From: a bacterium
Lineage (GTDB): Bacteria > Oederibacteriota > CAKKQC01
Direction: 5' to 3'
DNA length: 64,000 bases
NCBI GenBank assembly: GCA_919901855.1
Contig: CAKKQC010000006.1
Coordinates: 29,796-93,795 of the forward strand
Below, piece by piece: positions 1-7,255 of this stretch. Made by a program: the position numbers and the translations under genes. The stretch's first letter is position 1, and each line of letters opens with the position of its first letter. The notes below the pieces were generated by a model, which saw only the letters and a list, made by a program, of their open reading frames with translations, was not told where the DNA came from and did no database searches.

Positions 1-105
1 GCAGGCACCAGGGGTCGCGTCAGCGGCCGACTGGACACGAGCAGCGCTCCACGCGAGCACTGCGCCGGCCAGAACCAGCGTCGACACCAGAATTCGCTTG
101 TTCAT
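1..105 (-). CDS. Secreted protein, N-terminal fragment
   Basis: Only the first 35 codons are in the window; the gene continues past position 1. The peptide begins MNKRILVSTLVLAGAVLAWS, a positively charged start followed by a hydrophobic stretch, which reads as a Sec signal peptide, with small residues suitable for signal peptidase I soon after. The start is supported by GGAGAG about 9 nt upstream on the minus strand. An extended -10 box lies about 57 nt further up. Nothing of the mature protein is visible, so no function can be given. Confidence 0.6.
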   Translation of the reverse strand, partial: MNKRILVSTLVLAGAVLAWSAARVQSAADATPGAC

Positions 106-504
106 TGTTTCCGTCTCTCCTTGGACCGTTTCCGGTCCGGGTCTATAAGGCTGTAGCAGGGATTCTAGCACCGCTGCATCAGCCGGAAGCCTGTCCGCCG
201 TCAGTGTTCTGCGGTCCTTTCCTGGCAATGCCTTTGCGGTCGCGCCGGGTCTTCCGGACCCATGCGACCCGTGCGGGGAACCGGCCGGAGTATGATCACC
301 GCGCGCAAGTCCAACCCAGGGGAAGTTGTCGCATGAGGATCTCGATGCGCCCGACGGTCGTGGCCGGGATGCCGGCCGGTGTTGTCGTCCAGGGCGATTC
401 CCCCCGGACGGAAGTCACCCAGGTGCTGGTGAAATGGGGGAGCGGTCTCCATCCAGGTTCATCACTTATGATACACTGATCCCGAAGGGCTGAAGGAGGA
501 TCAC
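106..504. other. Intergenic region without a supported gene
   Basis: About 400 bases separate the divergent secreted-protein gene and the ParD-like antitoxin. Open frames exist on both strands, but they lack ribosome sites and their translations are Arg/Pro/Gly-rich without recognisable folds, as expected by chance at this GC content. The right end holds TATGATACACT near 467-477, a possible -10 region for the toxin-antitoxin pair. I see no RNA gene or repeat. Confidence 0.5.
162..170 (-). promoter_or_regulatory. Extended -10 promoter box for the secreted protein
   Basis: On the minus strand these bases read TGCTAGAAT, an extended -10 element (TG-N-TAGAAT). Transcription would start near 155 and give a leader of about 50 nt that includes the GGAGAG ribosome site. 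No good -35 is seen, as expected for an extended -10. The same TGCTAGAAT word recurs before the gene at 14897. Confidence 0.35.
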
Positions 505-741
505 ATGGGAACGCAACTGCCCAGGCTCAATGTCGTACTGGAAGGGCCGCTGTTCGATGAGCTTCGCCGGGCGGCACGGCGGGACGGGCTGTCCGCGTCG
601 GCCAAGGCCCGGGACCTCATCCGCGAAGCCCTCGAGATCCAGGAAGACGCCTACTTCGCGCGGGTGGCCGGCGATCGCCTGGGGGCTGCGCGTGGGAAGA
701 CACTGACCCACGCCCAGGTCTGGGGAACCCGTCGGCGCTGA
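505..741 (+). CDS. ParD/RHH-like antitoxin of a type II TA pair
   Basis: A 78-residue protein. Residues 1-50 look like a short ribbon-helix-helix or ParD-type DNA-binding region (a beta strand around RLNVVLEGPLFDEL, then helices through SASAKARDLIREALEIQE), followed by a basic tail that could wrap the toxin. AAGGAGG sits 9 nt before the ATG. The RelE-like gene follows after 10 nt, the usual antitoxin-then-toxin order. Such antitoxins normally neutralise the toxin and repress their own promoter. The pairing is convincing from context; the exact antitoxin family is less certain. Confidence 0.6.
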   Translation: MGTQLPRLNVVLEGPLFDELRRAARRDGLSASAKARDLIREALEIQEDAYFARVAGDRLGAARGKTLTHAQVWGTRRR

Positions 742-751
742 CCTTCACGCG

Positions 752-1027
752 ATGTACCTTCTTGCATACGACCCGAGGGTTTCGGCGGAGGATCTCCCGA
801 GGCTGGATGGGGCCATGCGCCGGCGCGTCCGGGACGCAATTGAAGCCAAGCTCGCGGTGGCGCCCGAGCGGTTCGGCGCGCCCCTCCGCAGGGGGCTCAA
901 GGGATTCCGCAAGCTCCGGGTGGGGGATTGGCGCGTCGTGTACCTGATCGAGCGCAACACGGTCCACGTGGTCGTGATCGGCCATCGCCGCGACGTGTAC
1001 GCCTCGGCGCAGGGCCGCGCATCCTAG
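752..1027 (+). CDS. RelE/ParE-superfamily toxin
   Basis: 91 residues, the usual size of RelE/ParE toxins. The middle and C-terminal part has the family signature: a conserved Leu-Lys-Gly-Phe-Arg-Lys-Leu-Arg-Val-Gly-Asp-Trp-Arg-Val-Val-Tyr segment (about residues 48-64), then a strand ending in a VIGHRRDVY motif (about residues 75-83). RelE members cut mRNA in the ribosomal A site and ParE members poison gyrase. The GHRRDVY ending is typical of the RelE side, but sequence alone does not settle it. It lies 10 nt after the antitoxin and is probably cotranscribed. Confidence 0.75.
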   Translation: MYLLAYDPRVSAEDLPRLDGAMRRRVRDAIEAKLAVAPERFGAPLRRGLKGFRKLRVGDWRVVYLIERNTVHVVVIGHRRDVYASAQGRAS

Positions 1028-1035
1028 CTGCCGCC

Positions 1036-1329
1036 ATGGAGGCGATTCGCTCCGCGCTCCGGATCGCCGGCTGGGCCGGATTCGTCTTCGCCGTGCTGCT
1101 CGACCTCCATGCCCTGTACTGCGGGATCCGGCGCAACCTGCGCGGGCATGGGCCGTCCGGCATCCCCGTCCTCTCGCTCATCGTCTACGTTGCGATATGT
1201 CAGTACCGGCAACGGTTCGTAGACCTGCTTTGGCTCGTGCTCTTCCACGCCCTCTGCCAATACCTCATTCCGTATCTCCACTGGCGCCTGATAGGGGGCA
1301 AGAGGGAAGGGACACGATCCGGAGGTTGA
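1036..1329 (+). CDS. Small membrane protein, unknown function
   Basis: 97 residues from the ATG at 1036. Two or three hydrophobic segments are visible: about residues 8-28 (WAGFVFAVLLDLHALYC), 43-55 and 62-80 (VDLLWLVLFHALCQYLIPYL). The C-terminus is basic. It starts 9 nt after the RelE-like gene and may be cotranscribed with it. I do not recognise a family. A longer in-frame extension from 928 would be read inside the toxin gene and has no ribosome site, so the shorter start is preferred. Confidence 0.45.
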   Translation: MEAIRSALRIAGWAGFVFAVLLDLHALYCGIRRNLRGHGPSGIPVLSLIVYVAICQYRQRFVDLLWLVLFHALCQYLIPYLHWRLIGGKREGTRSGG

Positions 1330-1351
1330 CGAATCGGCCGGCAGCTCCAGC

Positions 1352-1858
1352 CTAGACGCCCAGCAGGGCCTTCAGCCCGGCCAGGGATTCCGGGTCCATT
1401 CGCGGGCATGCCGTTGGTACCGCTTCCTCCCTCGTGAGGGCCGTGGCCAAGGCGAGACAGGTCTGGTGCCCGCACTGGCTGCAACCTGTCTTCCTGGGCA
1501 GGAGCTTGAAGACATCCAGTACCGTCGGCGGGTTGTGGGGTGTCGCGTCCGGCGTGATCCGGTCCTTGCGGCGCTCGATGTCCTGGAGCAGGCCGAGCAG
1601 CTCCCGGGCGCACGCGCAGGCGGCGTCGCCGTCCGCGAATCCGCCCATGGCGAAGTAATCCCGGAAGACGGTTACCGGGTGCCCTTTGAACACGAATTTG
1701 ATGTGGGGTCCGTGCGGGAAGTACTTCACCGCGCCGAGTTCGCCCTTCACGTAGGGGAGGAGATCGGACATGTCCCGGTTCAGCACGGCCTTCACGTTCA
1801 CGACCTCGGACGAGACGTTGCAGTCCGGCCGGAACGGGATCAGTTCAATCGCCTGCAT
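1352..1858 (-). CDS. Fe-S cluster protein with AcsC/CdhE-type 4Fe-4S motif
   Basis: 168 residues from the ATG at 1858, preceded by GGAG at 6 nt. The C-terminal part (about residues 118-155) has LPRKTGCSQCGHQTCLALA and a fourth cysteine: Cys126, Cys129, Cys134 and Cys151. That spacing matches the [4Fe-4S] FeS domain at the N-terminus of the CODH/ACS corrinoid protein (AcsC/CdhE) and in RnfB. Residues 1-110 are a separate unrecognised domain with a CACAR motif at 81-85. Stand-alone proteins of this kind occur in anaerobes with corrinoid metabolism, which this window has at 37.8-42 kb. The exact role is unknown. Confidence 0.6.
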   Translation of the reverse strand: MQAIELIPFRPDCNVSSEVVNVKAVLNRDMSDLLPYVKGELGAVKYFPHGPHIKFVFKGHPVTVFRDYFAMGGFADGDAACACARELLGLLQDIERRKDRITPDATPHNPPTVLDVFKLLPRKTGCSQCGHQTCLALATALTREEAVPTACPRMDPESLAGLKALLGV

Positions 1859-2007
1859 CGAGTACTCCGCCCATTCGTCCAGTATGCCACTCCGCCTCCT
1901 GTGGTGCGGGATGACCCTGAAGTGGTGGTCGAGGGAAAGCATGGCCGCCCCGTGGGACGGGTGTTTTCGATGCAGGTCGAGAACACAAGGGAGTGATTTC
2001 GACCTGG

Positions 2008-2036
2008 TTGACGGGGCCTGCCCGGGAGGCTATAGT
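2008..2036 (+). promoter_or_regulatory. Strong sigma-70-type promoter
   Basis: TTGACG at 2008-2013 and TATAGT at 2031-2036 are separated by exactly 17 nt, each one or two bases from consensus. Transcription would start near 2043, giving a leader of about 27 nt before the short ORF at 2070. This is the best promoter I can read in the window. It drives the short ORF and probably the caspase-like operon behind it. Confidence 0.65.
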
Positions 2037-2069
2037 CGGTTCATCTTTCCCGAAAGGAGGTACCCACAT

Positions 2070-2126
2070 ATGACGCCTCAACCGAGTCCGATCATGGGTG
2101 GAACCGCCTTCGGGAACAGCCTCTAG
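2070..2126 (+). CDS. 18-residue small ORF with ideal ribosome site
   Basis: The encoded peptide is MTPQPSPIMGGTAFGNSL. AAAGGAGG at 2053-2060 lies 9 nt before the ATG, and a near-consensus promoter lies directly upstream, so translation is likely. The stop at 2124-2126 is 78 nt before the caspase-like gene. It could be a leader peptide, a translated regulatory ORF, or a small substrate or precursor peptide for the protease behind it. There is no signal peptide, charged patch or cysteine to suggest a function. I do not recognise it. Confidence 0.5.
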   Translation: MTPQPSPIMGGTAFGNSL

Positions 2127-2204
2127 CTACACCAGCTTCCCGGAATCGCTTCCCACCCCAACCGCCGCGCGTTATCCACGCGCCGGCACGAGGAGAAGAA
2201 GCAT

Positions 2205-4025
2205 ATGGTGAAACTGAATGTCGATGGTGATTGGTCGCCGCGCCTGCGCGCGGTCGACATCGTCGAGCGATGGGCGAGCATCCGGCCCAAACTCCTGCGG
2301 AATGTCATAGAGGGACAGCTCGTGGACTTGAAGGTGACCCAGCTCTGCCCCGGGAGCTGGACCGAATTCGTGCGTTGTCTGCGAGGCCGGGGACTCACGG
2401 CTCCGTTCCTGGTGCTGAACGTCAAGGGCGAGCGGACGGGCGAAGGATGGGGGATGCACCTCGGGAATCCGAAGATCCTGGATCCCAGGCACCGTTCCCT
2501 CGTCCGGACCGGAGTCATGGCGGCTCGCGAGTTCGGCCGGATCCCGCGGTTCCGTGGCCAGGTCGTCCTGTGCCTTGGTGCCGGGCTGGGATCTGCCCCG
2601 ATGGCGAACGCCTTCATCAAGGCGGGCGCGAGCGCGTTCATCGGTACGACCGGAACCGATCCCGGCAGGATCGCGCCGGTGACCCTGCTATTCGTGATGC
2701 GGCTATTCGAGGAGATGGGCACCGACGGCGCCACGGTCAGGGAAGCTTGGGAGCGGGCGAGGGCACAGGACAAGGAAAGCGCGAAGTTCCGCCTCTATGT
2801 AGCCTCCCGGGGGTCGCGTGTCAGGCGCGCCGTCATGGTCTCGAACCCGCGCTCCATCCCGCCGGTTCCCGGAACTCCTCCGGATGGACTGCGGCGGATG
2901 GCGTCGGCGAACTGGCGGCTCCCGGCTCTCGAGGTGGACTTGCTCACGATCCCGAGCTTCCGGATTGCCACCGACCTGTTCGTCAGGGACATGGTCGAGC
3001 AGTGGGGGATGAAGGTGAACCACCTCCCGTGCCGAAGCCCACGCGAGTTGCGGGACCGGCTGGGGGGGAAGGGGATCACGGCTCCGATCGTCCTGCTCGA
3101 GAGCCACGGGAGCTCCGACAAGGTCGGGCAGGCCGCGATCGTCGCAGGTGCCAGCGAGGACAAGTCCAAGAGGTATCTCATGGGGCCGGGCGAGGTCAGG
3201 CGGTACATGAACCTTCCGGGCCGCGTCTTCGTGGCGGGCGGATGCGGGCTCGGCGCCCCCGAGCTGGCCGAGGCCTTCCTCAGGCGGGGGTTGAGAGCGT
3301 ACCTTGGTTCCTCGGACGGGGGCGGGCTCTGGCACACGTTCCTCCTGAGCTTCTTCTACGAGTTGGCGGTCAACCGCGCGACGGTCACGCAGGCATGGGC
3401 GAGAGCGAAGGCGCCGAACGCCGCCCTGTATCCGCGGGGATGGAAGCGGCCGAAACCGGTCGGGCCGGAGGGCATTGTGGTTCGCGCGCCTGCCTTGATC
3501 GAGGGATTCGAGGGAAACACGGACAATCGCTACGAGGGCGACTGGGACACCCTCTTCTATGAGTACCTGCTGGGGAAGGAAGTGCCCGCTCCGGGGGGAC
3601 ATCCGGGTCTGGCGTACCGGCTGAACTTCGACTTCCGGAAGAAGAAATCGCCGCACATCTGGATCGACTTCTCGGGCGGCGGCCAGCACTGGATCGGCGC
3701 GCGCGGATTCTCCTTGGAGGTCTTCGTTCCGCACGCGCTCCGGCTGTCGGAGTCGCTGACCTTCGACTTCCACGTGGGCGGGAAACGGCGCGAGTATCAG
3801 ATGCGGGGCCTTGCGCTCCGGCGTGGATGGAACACCATCCGGCTCGCGTTCGACGCTCCGGGTTGGCGCGGCCGGGAGCGAGACTGCAAGAAGTGGCGTC
3901 CGGAGCGGTTCGATGTCGAAGCGCTCCAGCCGGTCCGGACGTTCTGGTTCGTGCTGGCAGGTCGGGGGCGCCACGAGGAGGGCGCCGTGTTCTTCGACAA
4001 TCTGCGGCTGGAGAAGAACGGATGA
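2205..4025 (+). CDS. Tandem caspase/CHAT-like protease with C-terminal beta-sandwich
   Basis: 606 residues. Residues about 65-150 and 290-385 align as two copies of one domain. In the second, a strand ending LLESHG (His301) and a strand ending AGGCGLG (Cys347) give the His-Cys pair of the caspase/CHAT/gingipain clan, followed by a helix and an AYLGSSDGGG strand. In the first copy the same places read LNVKG (Lys74) and LGAGLG (Ala126), so it should be inactive. Residues about 430-606 are beta-rich and end in FFDNLRLEK, typical of carbohydrate-binding or galactose-binding-like sandwiches. No signal peptide is seen. The stop overlaps the ATG of the nucleotidyltransferase. The protease call is inferred from motifs; the family is uncertain. 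Confidence 0.6.
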   Translation: MVKLNVDGDWSPRLRAVDIVERWASIRPKLLRNVIEGQLVDLKVTQLCPGSWTEFVRCLRGRGLTAPFLVLNVKGERTGEGWGMHLGNPKILDPRHRSLVRTGVMAAREFGRIPRFRGQVVLCLGAGLGSAPMANAFIKAGASAFIGTTGTDPGRIAPVTLLFVMRLFEEMGTDGATVREAWERARAQDKESAKFRLYVASRGSRVRRAVMVSNPRSIPPVPGTPPDGLRRMASANWRLPALEVDLLTIPSFRIATDLFVRDMVEQWGMKVNHLPCRSPRELRDRLGGKGITAPIVLLESHGSSDKVGQAAIVAGASEDKSKRYLMGPGEVRRYMNLPGRVFVAGGCGLGAPELAEAFLRRGLRAYLGSSDGGGLWHTFLLSFFYELAVNRATVTQAWARAKAPNAALYPRGWKRPKPVGPEGIVVRAPALIEGFEGNTDNRYEGDWDTLFYEYLLGKEVPAPGGHPGLAYRLNFDFRKKKSPHIWIDFSGGGQHWIGARGFSLEVFVPHALRLSESLTFDFHVGGKRREYQMRGLALRRGWNTIRLAFDAPGWRGRERDCKKWRPERFDVEALQPVRTFWFVLAGRGRHEEGAVFFDNLRLEKNG

Positions 4026-4795
4026 CGGGAGCGAACGCAGGCGCCGGGAAGCCGGCTCTGGCGACCGCGCGGAAGGTCGCCCGGCGGCTCCGGGGCGATG
4101 GCGCGCGGGCCGTCGTCCTGGTCGGGAGCTATGCCCACGGCCGGACGCACTATGCGTCGGATATCGACCTGCACGTGATTGGGAAGCGGGGTGAGCATGT
4201 CCTTGAGCGGTGCGGCGGATACCTCTTCTCCATATCGAGGGGAACGGCGGCCGACGCGCGCAGGGGCTTCAGGGATCCGTTCGCCGTGGGGAAAGACGTA
4301 CCCGGCTGGCGGCATGCCGTGATCCTGGAGGACCCTCATGGAATCGGCCGGAGGCTCCGGCTCGAAGCGAGGCGCTGGCGCTGGGGGTTGATCAAGGAGA
4401 AGGTCAATCGAGAAGTGGCGGACGCGATCACGCATCGGGCCGAGAACGTCCACAAGATCCTCGGCCTCCTGTCGCAAGGGTGGACGATGGCGGCGGCCGT
4501 CCAGCGATCGTTCCTGGCCATCGTCCTCCCGGGCATCCTCGCCGTTCACCTCAGGATTCTCTACGAGAGCGAGAACGACTACGCCGAGCTGGTCGCGAGG
4601 AAGATGGGTCAGCCATGGATTCGGTGTCAAAGAGCGGCGCTGGGGGGGCATGGTGAATCGTCCGCGGCGGCGTCGGAAGCTACGCTCGCCCTCTATCTCC
4701 TCGCGGCGGCCAAGCTCTGGCCCCTTCTCGATCAGGAACAGCGTGCCGTTGTTGGCGGTGCGTGCGATCTGATTCGGCGACGGAACCGCGTATGA
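4022..4795 (+). CDS. Pol-beta-superfamily nucleotidyltransferase
   Basis: 257 residues. The catalytic signature is plain: LVGSYAHGR at 33-41 (Gly35-Ser36) and ASDIDLHV with Asp47 and Asp49, the metal-binding pair. The rest, about residues 110-257, is helical and could be a HEPN-like or substrate-binding region. The family transfers NMP groups to proteins, RNA or small molecules; antibiotic-modifying enzymes, MNT antitoxins and signalling synthases all belong to it. The start overlaps the caspase-like gene by 4 nt and the end overlaps the Nudix gene by 4 nt, so the three are translationally coupled. The substrate cannot be told. Confidence 0.75.
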   Translation: MTGANAGAGKPALATARKVARRLRGDGARAVVLVGSYAHGRTHYASDIDLHVIGKRGEHVLERCGGYLFSISRGTAADARRGFRDPFAVGKDVPGWRHAVILEDPHGIGRRLRLEARRWRWGLIKEKVNREVADAITHRAENVHKILGLLSQGWTMAAAVQRSFLAIVLPGILAVHLRILYESENDYAELVARKMGQPWIRCQRAALGGHGESSAAASEATLALYLLAAAKLWPLLDQEQRAVVGGACDLIRRRNRV

Positions 4796-5271
4796 TCCAG
4801 TTGGTGAAGGATTACGCGCAGTTTGATGGCACCACGTATCTCGTCGAGTGGTTTCCGGGTGGGACCGTGCCGCCGGGGGTGCGCGTTACCCAGGTCAGTG
4901 CCGTCTGCGTGACTGGAGACAGGCAGGTGGTCCTGGTCAGCGCCGACGGGGAGTCCTGGGGCCTGCCCGGCGGCCATCCGGAGCCGGGGGAATCCGTCGA
5001 GGAGACCTTGAGGCGAGAGATACGCGAGGAGGCCTGCTGCACGGTTGAGCGGTCGGAGTACCTGGGCTACCAACGGTGCACGCCCGAAGGCGGCGGGGCG
5101 CCCGACTACCAACTGCGGTACAAGTGCCTGGTCAAGCCGATGGAGTTCCTGCCGAAGCACGAGATCCGCCATCGCAAGCTGGTGCCGCCGGGCGAGTTCC
5201 TCGGGTCTCTCGCTTGGGGGAAGAGCCCGATTGTGGCCGAGCTCGCCCGGCTATCCAGAATCCATGATTGA
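4792..5271 (+). CDS. Nudix hydrolase
   Basis: 159 residues from the ATG at 4792, which overlaps the preceding stop as ATGA. The Nudix box runs from Gly61 to Glu80: G-x5-E67-x7-REIREE, with Glu76, Glu79 and Glu80 as the metal ligands. The usual Gly after the box is Cys82. Nudix enzymes cleave nucleoside diphosphates linked to another group (NTPs, ADP-ribose, dinucleotides, caps). Being the third gene behind a nucleotidyltransferase, it could remove or limit the product of that enzyme. This pairing is inference. Confidence 0.8.
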   Translation: MIQLVKDYAQFDGTTYLVEWFPGGTVPPGVRVTQVSAVCVTGDRQVVLVSADGESWGLPGGHPEPGESVEETLRREIREEACCTVERSEYLGYQRCTPEGGGAPDYQLRYKCLVKPMEFLPKHEIRHRKLVPPGEFLGSLAWGKSPIVAELARLSRIHD

Positions 5272-5274
5272 CGG

Positions 5275-6444
5275 TTAGGCGCGGGCGAGGCGGGCGAGGC
5301 GGCGGGTGCCTTCAACGAAGAACCTCGCCCGGCGGGGCGAGACCTCGAACCGCCAGGCCGCAAGGTCGGCCGCGCGCGCCTCGGCTGCGAACCGCCGGAA
5401 CTCCGCCCCGCGGAGGATCCGGTTCACGAATCGTGACACGTCGTGGCCCTTTTCCTTCAGCGCCGCCGCCAGCCCACGGCACCGCTCCGTCTGCGTCCGG
5501 GGGCACATGAACCACGAGAGCATCTCGAGGGCCTCGTACGGCCTGCCCCCGTCCAGTTCGTGCCGGCTCCACCGGAGCGTGAGGGCGGCCTCGGCCTTCA
5601 CCCGCCCGCATTCGTGCACGCGGTTGCCGTGCCAGAATACCGGGTGCTCGCCGACGAGCTCGAGAAGGTCCGGGTTTCCTACGCCATCGCGCCGGAGCAG
5701 GTCTTCCACGGGCTCCCACACGGCGCGGAGCAGGTAGGCCCAGAGTGCGCGATCCGCCTCCCACGAGGCCTGGGCCGCGACGGGGCCCATGGTCAGGTTT
5801 TCGCGCAATCCCGCCTCGATGCGCGGAAACACGGGAACGTCGAGCCGCGAGGCCGCCGTCTCGATCCGCTTGGTGCCCCCCAACTCCAGCAGGACATCGC
5901 GCAGACGCCAGAGCTGGTGGGACGAGAGGTGCAGGGCCGGCTTCCACCGCCTCGCGCGCAGGGCCGCCGCCGCCTGCGCCAGGACGCCCTCCGTCTCCCG
6001 GAGTTCGGCGGCGGCCTTCCTCCGTTCGACGTCCCGGCCGGGGTGCCACACGGCCAGTTGCCGTTTCACTCGCGCGATCTCGCCGCCGCGATCGAATAGG
6101 ACGGTGTCCCGGCCCCCGTGCATCAGTCCCTTGATGAACAGCTCTTCGATCCACGAACTGCGCGCGAGCTGATCGAGCGTGCGGTTCCCGATCTCGCGAA
6201 GCGTCTTGCGGTGGAACAGGAGGAGATCGAGCTTCACGCCCTCGGCCAGCCGGTGCTCGGTGAAGTGGGCGGGCAACGGGCGGTCGTAGATCACGGCCAT
6301 GTCCACGTCCGAGAATCCGGTCAGCTCCGTCGGATCTCCGGCCAGCGATCCGTAGAGCGCGAGCCCGACGACGCCAGGGCGCTTCCGGAGCGCGGGGACG
6401 CAGCGCCGGGCGACGGCCATCAGCCGGGAACGGTGCGCGTCCAT
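5275..6444 (-). CDS. Nucleotidyltransferase with long helical C-terminus
   Basis: 389 residues, convergent with the Nudix gene (3 nt apart). The N-terminal catalytic motif is LYGSLAGDP (Gly32-Ser33) with SDVDMAV (Asp46, Asp48), then a third strand around VKLDLLLFH. Residues 130-389 are long, helical and rich in Arg, Ala and Trp. This resembles the MNT or aminoglycoside-adenylyltransferase layout, but no antibiotic-resistance signature is recognised. Whether it acts with the operon opposite is unknown; two nucleotidyltransferases side by side is noteworthy. It begins with ATG at 6444, divergent from the DUF433/DUF5615 pair. Confidence 0.65.
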   Translation of the reverse strand: MDAHRSRLMAVARRCVPALRKRPGVVGLALYGSLAGDPTELTGFSDVDMAVIYDRPLPAHFTEHRLAEGVKLDLLLFHRKTLREIGNRTLDQLARSSWIEELFIKGLMHGGRDTVLFDRGGEIARVKRQLAVWHPGRDVERRKAAAELRETEGVLAQAAAALRARRWKPALHLSSHQLWRLRDVLLELGGTKRIETAASRLDVPVFPRIEAGLRENLTMGPVAAQASWEADRALWAYLLRAVWEPVEDLLRRDGVGNPDLLELVGEHPVFWHGNRVHECGRVKAEAALTLRWSRHELDGGRPYEALEMLSWFMCPRTQTERCRGLAAALKEKGHDVSRFVNRILRGAEFRRFAAEARAADLAAWRFEVSPRRARFFVEGTRRLARLARA

Positions 6445-6539
6445 GCCTGCATCTTAGACCAACCAGGTATCACCGGCAGGGGAAGCGGGTTTCCCAGCTT
6501 CTCACGCGCGTTCTCTTCTCCTGCGGTTGGTGAAGTGGA

Positions 6540-6548
6540 TGCTAGGAT
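6540..6548 (+). promoter_or_regulatory. Extended -10 box, leaderless-type promoter
   Basis: TGCTAGGAT reads as TG-N-TAGGAT and ends 6 nt before the GTG start at 6555, so the transcript would begin at or next to the start codon. The AGGA inside it could instead serve as a weak ribosome site; the two readings cannot be separated by eye. Confidence 0.35.
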
Positions 6549-6554
6549 ATAGGT

Positions 6555-6794
6555 GTGAATGCACAGCTTGAGCGGATCAGCGTCAATCCGAAGGTCTGCT
6601 TCGGGAAGCCGTGCATCAAGGGAACCCGCATCTGGGTGTCCCTCGTGCTCGACAAGCTCGCCCAAGGAGAGACGGAAGCGGAACTCCTGGAGTCGTACCC
6701 CCATCTGACCCACGAGGACATCCTCGCGGCGATCGCTTACGGCGCCGAGGTATCCCGCGAGAGGATTGTCCCGGTACCCACCGAAGCGGTCTGA
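6555..6794 (+). CDS. DUF433 antitoxin
   Basis: 79 residues beginning with GTG. The sequence RISVNPKVCFGKPCIKGTRI and the following SLVLDKLAQGETEAELLESYPHL are the classic DUF433 pattern, a small helix-turn-helix-like domain. The end, LTHEDILAAIAYGAE, is the usual family ending. DUF433 proteins are commonly the antitoxin partner of DUF5615 PIN-like toxins, and the DUF5615 gene follows here with a 1-nt overlap. It probably represses the pair as well as neutralising the toxin. Confidence 0.85.
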   Translation: MNAQLERISVNPKVCFGKPCIKGTRIWVSLVLDKLAQGETEAELLESYPHLTHEDILAAIAYGAEVSRERIVPVPTEAV

Positions 6795-7174
6795 TGCGGC
6801 TCAAACTGGACGAGAACTTCAGTCAGCAATCCGCGGCATTCCTCCGCAAGGCGGGCCACGACGTGATGACCGTCCGGGAAGAGCGCCTGGGCGGTGCGGA
6901 GGATGATGCCGTGTTTGCGGCCTGCGTGGCCGAGAGGCGCGCTTTGATCACGCTCGACCATGATTTCGGCAACGTGATCCGGTTCCCTCCCGCGACATCG
7001 TATGGCATCGTCGTCATCGAATTGCCACCGGGGCAGCCTCCGGGCGCCGTCCAGGTGGGCCTTGCAACGTTCCTAGGCGCGCTGAAGCTGAATCCGCTCG
7101 CGAACGCCCTCTGGATCGTCGAGCCGGGAAGAGTTCGAATCCACCAACCCGACGAGCTCGACGACCTGGGCTGA
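6794..7174 (+). CDS. DUF5615 PIN-like toxin
   Basis: 126 residues; the start ATG shares one base with the DUF433 stop. The N-terminus MRLKLDENFS has the acidic Asp-Glu-Asn of the DUF5615 PIN-like fold. The central GHDVMTVRE and the ALITLDHDFGNVIRFPP segment (Asp-His-Asp) give the remaining metal-binding acids. PIN-like toxins are expected to be Mg2+-dependent ribonucleases. Length and gene order fit the family exactly, so the pair is a confident type II-like toxin-antitoxin unit; the RNA target is unknown. Confidence 0.85.
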   Translation: MRLKLDENFSQQSAAFLRKAGHDVMTVREERLGGAEDDAVFAACVAERRALITLDHDFGNVIRFPPATSYGIVVIELPPGQPPGAVQVGLATFLGALKLNPLANALWIVEPGRVRIHQPDELDDLG

Positions 7175-7255
7175 CGTCCGGAAGACCGCTAGGCGAGGAG
7201 CGTTTCCCAAGCCCGCATTGCCATCGCCGGGGCGGGGTGTCATCATGGGGCCAAG

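Noticed and set aside
105-479. Two overlapping ORFs in the first intergenic region
   Set aside because: No ribosome site or family resemblance; composition is that of chance frames in GC-rich DNA.
2231-3562. 443-residue open frame overlapping the caspase-like gene
   Set aside because: A +2 frame shadow; Arg/Gly/Pro-rich, whereas the frame from 2205 holds the protease motifs and the coupled stop.
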